DNA of 10,123 bases, from NCBI GenBank assembly GCA_025456495.1, contig JALOKO010000092.1, positions 1-10,123 of the forward strand, given 5' to 3'. Origin of the DNA: Bryobacterales bacterium. Its GTDB lineage: Bacteria > Acidobacteriota > Terriglobia > Bryobacterales > Bryobacteraceae. This document shows positions 7,555-10,123 of this stretch, in pieces; positions within the stretch are counted from its first letter, which is position 1, and each line of letters opens with the position of its first letter. The position numbers were made by a program, and so were the translations under genes. The notes beneath the pieces were generated by a model. The model was not told the origin of the DNA. It saw nothing but the letters and a program-made list of their open reading frames with translations, and did not search any database.

Positions 7555-8273
7555 AAACTCGTCTGCGCATCCTGAACGTGCTGCTGCTGGCTGTTTGTGC
7601 ATTTACCGGCTGGCAGATGCGCGCCAGCCATCTGGAGCACCAAAGCCGCATGGAGAAGACCTTCTCCGTCAAGGTGGAGCCCGCCGCGGCCGCCGAAGTC
7701 ACCATTGATCCGCTGCCCCAACCGCCCTCTGCGGGGGAGTTCAGCGTTGTTGCCATGCGCATGCTGTTCGCGCAGGATCGCAACCCCACCGTGGTGGAGG
7801 AGAAAAAGCCAGAGCCTCCCCCGAAGAAGATGCCCGACCTTCCGGTGCTGCACGGCGTGATGGACCTGGGCGATGGCTCCATTGCCATGATGAGCGTCAA
7901 GGAAGGCGGCGCGCAGGGCACCTACAAGACGGGCGACATGATTGGCGACTTCGAAATCGTCAAGATCGCCACGGATCGCATCACCTTCCGCTGGGATGGC
8001 AAGGAAGTCACCAAGCTCTCCGGGGAGTTGCGGCCCACGGGCGCTGCCCCTGCCAAGGCTGCCAGCACCGCCTCGTCGGCTCCGGCGCCGGCCGCGCCGA
8101 AGCCTCCGCCCGCGCCCACGAAGCCCGCGCCCGGCAAGGATCTGGGTGGTTCGGTGCGCGCCTGCCTGCCGGGCGATACCAGCCCTCCGGGCACCGTGGT
8201 GGACGGCTACGTGAAGCGCTTGGCGCGCACCCCCATGGGCCAGGTTTGCAGTTGGGCGCCGGTGGAGAAGTAG
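7551..8273 (+). CDS. gspC: GspC-like inner-membrane/secretin linker with a C-terminal two-Cys module
   Basis: Probably the protein that connects the inner-membrane platform to the secretin. It has 240 residues: an N-terminal membrane anchor (about 6-23), a region containing VVAMRMLFAQDRNPTV (66-81), a proline/lysine-rich link, and a beta-rich domain at about 95-160 (LPVLHGVMDLGDGSIAMMSV, then GDMIGDFEIVKIATDRITFRW) that matches the GspC homology-region/PilP pattern. A Pro/Ala linker (161-197) leads to a compact end (198-238) with C205 and C233 and a GTVVDGYVKR core. There is no PDZ domain, which classical GspC carries at this end. The ribosome site TGGAGGA (7536-7542) is eight bases upstream. 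The closest alternative is a PilP-type protein; proximity to gspM and gspD supports GspC. It is the last gene before a strong hairpin. Confidence 0.8.
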   Translation: MKTRLRILNVLLLAVCAFTGWQMRASHLEHQSRMEKTFSVKVEPAAAAEVTIDPLPQPPSAGEFSVVAMRMLFAQDRNPTVVEEKKPEPPPKKMPDLPVLHGVMDLGDGSIAMMSVKEGGAQGTYKTGDMIGDFEIVKIATDRITFRWDGKEVTKLSGELRPTGAAPAKAASTASSAPAPAAPKPPPAPTKPAPGKDLGGSVRACLPGDTSPPGTVVDGYVKRLARTPMGQVCSWAPVEK

Positions 8274-8293
8274 CCTTCCCCCCGACGCAATGG

Positions 8294-8313
8294 GCCTCCC
8301 CGGTCGGGGAGGC
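8294..8313 (+). terminator. Strong hairpin between gspC and gspD, possible terminator or attenuator
   Basis: GCCTCCCC (8294-8301) and GGGGAGGC (8306-8313) form a perfect 8-bp stem with a 4-base loop, 20 bases after the gspC stop and 34 bases before the gspD start. The bases that follow (ATGAATGATGG) contain no T run, so it is not a textbook intrinsic terminator. It could stop part of the transcripts, protect the 3' end of the upstream mRNA or mark a processing site, letting gspD be expressed at its own level. The stem is clear; its role is inference. I found no convincing promoter in the gap. Confidence 0.5.
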
Positions 8314-8337
8314 ATGAATGATGGAACACGGTTCACT

Positions 8338-8341
8338 GGAG
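8338..8341 (+). promoter_or_regulatory. Ribosome-binding site supporting a GTG start for gspD
   Basis: GGAG lies six bases before GTG 8348. The in-frame ATG at 8363 has no purine-rich site upstream. An in-frame TAG at 8342-8344 excludes any start further upstream. Confidence 0.65.
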
Positions 8342-8347
8342 TAGATT

Positions 8348-10123
8348 GTGCGATTTCGTTGTATGCGTATTCCGCGTTGGATTCCCGGTTGCCTTCGGGC
8401 TACGGCCGGAGTGTTGGCGCTCTTGCTCGTCGTGAGCGCGGCGCTGATGGCCCAGGATGCCGCTCAACCAGCCGCACCGGCCCCCGCCCAGGAGCCTGTG
8501 CAGACCGCGCCCGCGCAAGCGCCCGCCGCCGATGCCGAGGGCACCGCCGGACCCGGCCTGGTGCTGAACCTGGACGGCGCGTCGCTTCGGCAGTTGATTG
8601 ACCTGCTGGCCCAGCGACTGCGCATCAACTACATCCTGGACCCCCGCGTGGATGGCACCGTCATCATTCGCACCTACGGGGAGATTCGCGCCGTCGAGAT
8701 CCGCTCCCTGCTGGAAACGGTGTTGCGCATCAACGGCGCCGCCATGGTGCAGGTGGGCGATATCTACCGGATCGTCCCCGCTGAACAGTCAGCGCAGCTT
8801 CCCATCAGCCCCACTCTGAACGCCAGCGCTCAGGATCTGCCCTCCGGCGAACAGCAAATCCTGAACCTGCTGTTCCTGAAGTTCGCCACCGCGAAGGAAG
8901 TGGACGGGCTCATCAGGCCCTTTCTGGGGCAGGGCGCGCAGACGACGGTGTATGAGCCGGCCAACCTCATCATCATGCTGGATAACGCCCGCAGCATGCG
9001 GCGCACCATGGAGCTGATCTCGCTGTTCGATAGCGATGTGCTGGCCAAGCAGCGTGTCCGCCAGTTCGATATCCGGAACGGCAAGCCCTCTGACGTGGCC
9101 AAGGAACTGGAGACCATTCTGAAGGGGATCGCGTTCAGCAAAGAAACCTCCAGCGTCAACTTCCTGCCCATTGACCGCGTGAACCTGCTGATCGCGGTGG
9201 CCCCCAATCCGGGCGTCTTTGAGGAAATCGCCAAGTGGATTGAGAAGATCGACGTCAAGGTGACGGTCACCGCCGGGTCGTTCAACAACTACGTCTATCG
9301 CGTGAAGTATGGCGACGCCTTCATGCTGTCGTCCTCCATCATGCAGTTGTACACCGGCATGCCCATGGGATTTGGTGGCATGGGCATGGGCATGGGTGGC
9401 ATGGGCCGCGTGGGTGGCATGAACCGCCTCGCTGGCGGGGCGGGCGGTGTTGGTGGCATGGGCAGCGCGGGCGCGATGGGGGCAGGCGGCATGGGGGCGA
9501 TGGGCATGGGCGGCGCCGGCGCCATGGGAATGGGTGGCATGGGCGCGATGGGCATGGGTGGCGCAGGGGCTATGGGTATGGGTGGAGTCGGTGGCATGAC
9601 CAATCAGGGTTTCAATCTGGGCGGGATGGGCATGGGCGGGATGGGCATGGGCGGCTTCGGCGGCTTGGGAATGGGGATGGGCGGCGTGGGCAACTTTCTG
9701 GGCTTCGGCCCTATGCTGGGTCCCACTGGAGAACGCATTCCCCACGTCATCCCCAACATGATGGACAACTCCCTGCTCATCCAGGCCACGCCGCAGGATT
9801 ACGACAAGATCCAGTCGCTGCTAGAGCAGATCGACATCCCGCCCCGCCAGGTACTGATTGAGGCCAAGATCTATGAGGTCACCCTCACCGGCGCCTTCTC
9901 CATGGGCGTGCAGGCCTTCCTGAACCGGGTGGGCGATAACGCCTTGAATCCCGGTGGCGGAGATGAGGGCTCAGCCGCCCGCCGGGCGTTGTCGGTGGGG
10001 TCAACCGGCGCGGGCGTGGCGCTCACGGCGGGCATGCTGGCCGGACGCAGCCGCGAACTACTGGCCATCCTCACCGCGGCCGAGGACAACCGCATCACCA
10101 AGGTGGTAGCGGCCCCGGTGGTG
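8348..10123 (+). CDS. gspD: T2SS outer-membrane secretin GspD, 5' part (3' end outside window)
   Basis: Subunit of the outer-membrane channel. The 592 codons seen run to the window edge without a stop. From GTG 8348: a Sec signal peptide (basic start, hydrophobic 20-34, likely cut after ALMA at 35), a Pro/Ala/Gln-rich linker (36-69), N0 domain about 71-143 (LNLDGASLRQLIDLLAQRL), N1 about 168-230 (LLFLKFATAKEVDGLIRPFL), N2 about 235-302 (QFDIRNGKPSDVAKELETIL), N3 about 312-488 (interrupted by a 122-residue Gly/Met insert at 337-458), then the start of the secretin domain (RQVLIEAKIYEVTL) and, at the edge, KVVAAPVV, matching the family's conserved V-x-S-x-P strand. No lipobox is present. Starting at ATG 8363 would remove five residues only. 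The gene is set apart by a hairpin and 74 bases from gspC, whose product should bind its N0 domain. Confidence 0.94.
   Translation, partial: MRFRCMRIPRWIPGCLRATAGVLALLLVVSAALMAQDAAQPAAPAPAQEPVQTAPAQAPAADAEGTAGPGLVLNLDGASLRQLIDLLAQRLRINYILDPRVDGTVIIRTYGEIRAVEIRSLLETVLRINGAAMVQVGDIYRIVPAEQSAQLPISPTLNASAQDLPSGEQQILNLLFLKFATAKEVDGLIRPFLGQGAQTTVYEPANLIIMLDNARSMRRTMELISLFDSDVLAKQRVRQFDIRNGKPSDVAKELETILKGIAFSKETSSVNFLPIDRVNLLIAVAPNPGVFEEIAKWIEKIDVKVTVTAGSFNNYVYRVKYGDAFMLSSSIMQLYTGMPMGFGGMGMGMGGMGRVGGMNRLAGGAGGVGGMGSAGAMGAGGMGAMGMGGAGAMGMGGMGAMGMGGAGAMGMGGVGGMTNQGFNLGGMGMGGMGMGGFGGLGMGMGGVGNFLGFGPMLGPTGERIPHVIPNMMDNSLLIQATPQDYDKIQSLLEQIDIPPRQVLIEAKIYEVTLTGAFSMGVQAFLNRVGDNALNPGGGDEGSAARRALSVGSTGAGVALTAGMLAGRSRELLAILTAAEDNRITKVVAAPVV
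9356..9721 (+). repeat. Gly/Met-rich low-complexity insert in the secretin N3 domain
   Basis: These 122 codons contain 59 Gly and 27 Met, no acidic residue and only two Arg. They interrupt the N3 domain after SSSIMQLY and before ERIPHVIPNMMDNSLLIQA. Low-complexity loops at this place occur in other secretins, but are usually much shorter and not methionine-rich. The insert stays in frame with the secretin. Confidence 0.93.
9488..9583 (+). repeat. Four 24-bp units encoding GxGAMGMG
   Basis: Within the Gly/Met block, four successive units encode GMGAMGMG, GAGAMGMG, GMGAMGMG and GAGAMGMG. The units differ at many third codon positions (alanine is coded GCG, GCC, GCG and GCT in the shared A position; glycine by GGC, GGG, GGA and GGT), while the amino-acid pattern is kept. 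Confidence 0.85.

Noticed and set aside
6834..8336. 500-codon open frame on the - strand opposite gspM and gspC
   Set aside because: It arises from the high GC content and codon bias of the genes on the + strand. Its translation is Arg/Gly/His-rich without a recognisable domain, and the + strand genes there are well supported.
8274..8347. Possible promoter for gspD
   Set aside because: No pair of -35 and -10 like elements with suitable spacing could be recognised; promoters of this phylum may differ, so absence is not proven.
8290..8601. 103-codon + strand frame over the gspC-gspD gap
   Set aside because: It overlaps the secretin start in another frame, is Arg-rich with no domain, and its own start lies at the foot of the hairpin with no ribosome site.
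8789..9745. 318-codon - strand frame with His/Ala/Pro/Thr repeats
   Set aside because: The repeats are the reverse reading of the Gly/Met codons of the secretin insert. The + strand frame is a clear secretin.

Overview
The window is one uninterrupted gene cluster for a type II secretion system (T2SS), all on the + strand, cut at both ends. It starts inside gspE (the ATPase, missing its N-terminal part) and ends inside gspD (the outer-membrane secretin, missing most of its beta-barrel). Between them lie gspF, gspG, gspH, gspI, gspJ, gspK, gspL, gspM and a gspC-like gene. I see no RNA genes, insertion sequences, CRISPR arrays or cargo genes.

Organism: the DNA is GC-rich with strongly G/C-ending codons, and the proteins describe a diderm (Gram-negative type) bacterium. 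The gene order E-F-G-H-I-J-K-L-M-C-D, the style of the GspC homology domain and the secretin sequence remind me of Acidobacteriota or a related soil or aquatic phylum more than of Pseudomonadota, whose order is usually C-D-E-...-M. This is an impression from memory, not a search result.

Layout: 2-766 gspE (3' part), 790-1998 gspF, 1995-2459 gspG, a 125-base gap with a 27-bp tandem duplication and a small hairpin, 2585-3154 gspH, 3151-3609 gspI, 3602-4363 gspJ, 4353-5534 gspK, 5522-6922 gspL, 6919-7554 gspM, 7551-8273 gspC-like, a 74-base gap with a strong hairpin, and 8348-10123 gspD (5' part). Most junctions overlap by 4 to 13 bases, the pattern of a translationally coupled operon. The only sizeable gaps follow gspG (major pseudopilin) and precede gspD (secretin), two products needed in unequal amounts.

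How they work together: GspE hydrolyses ATP in the cytoplasm and is held by GspL, GspF and GspM in the inner membrane. This platform assembles a periplasmic pseudopilus from GspG, capped by GspH, GspI, GspJ and GspK. GspC links the platform to the GspD secretin, through which folded periplasmic proteins leave the cell. The prepilin peptidase (gspO/pilD) needed to process the pseudopilins is not in the window, nor are gspN or a pilotin.

I do not see a wholly new system. The unusual parts are a 122-residue Gly/Met-rich insert in the secretin N3 domain, a small two-cysteine C-terminal module on the GspC-like protein in place of a PDZ domain, the C-D location at the end of the cluster, and short tandem duplications at the gspG stop codon and in the GspK leader.
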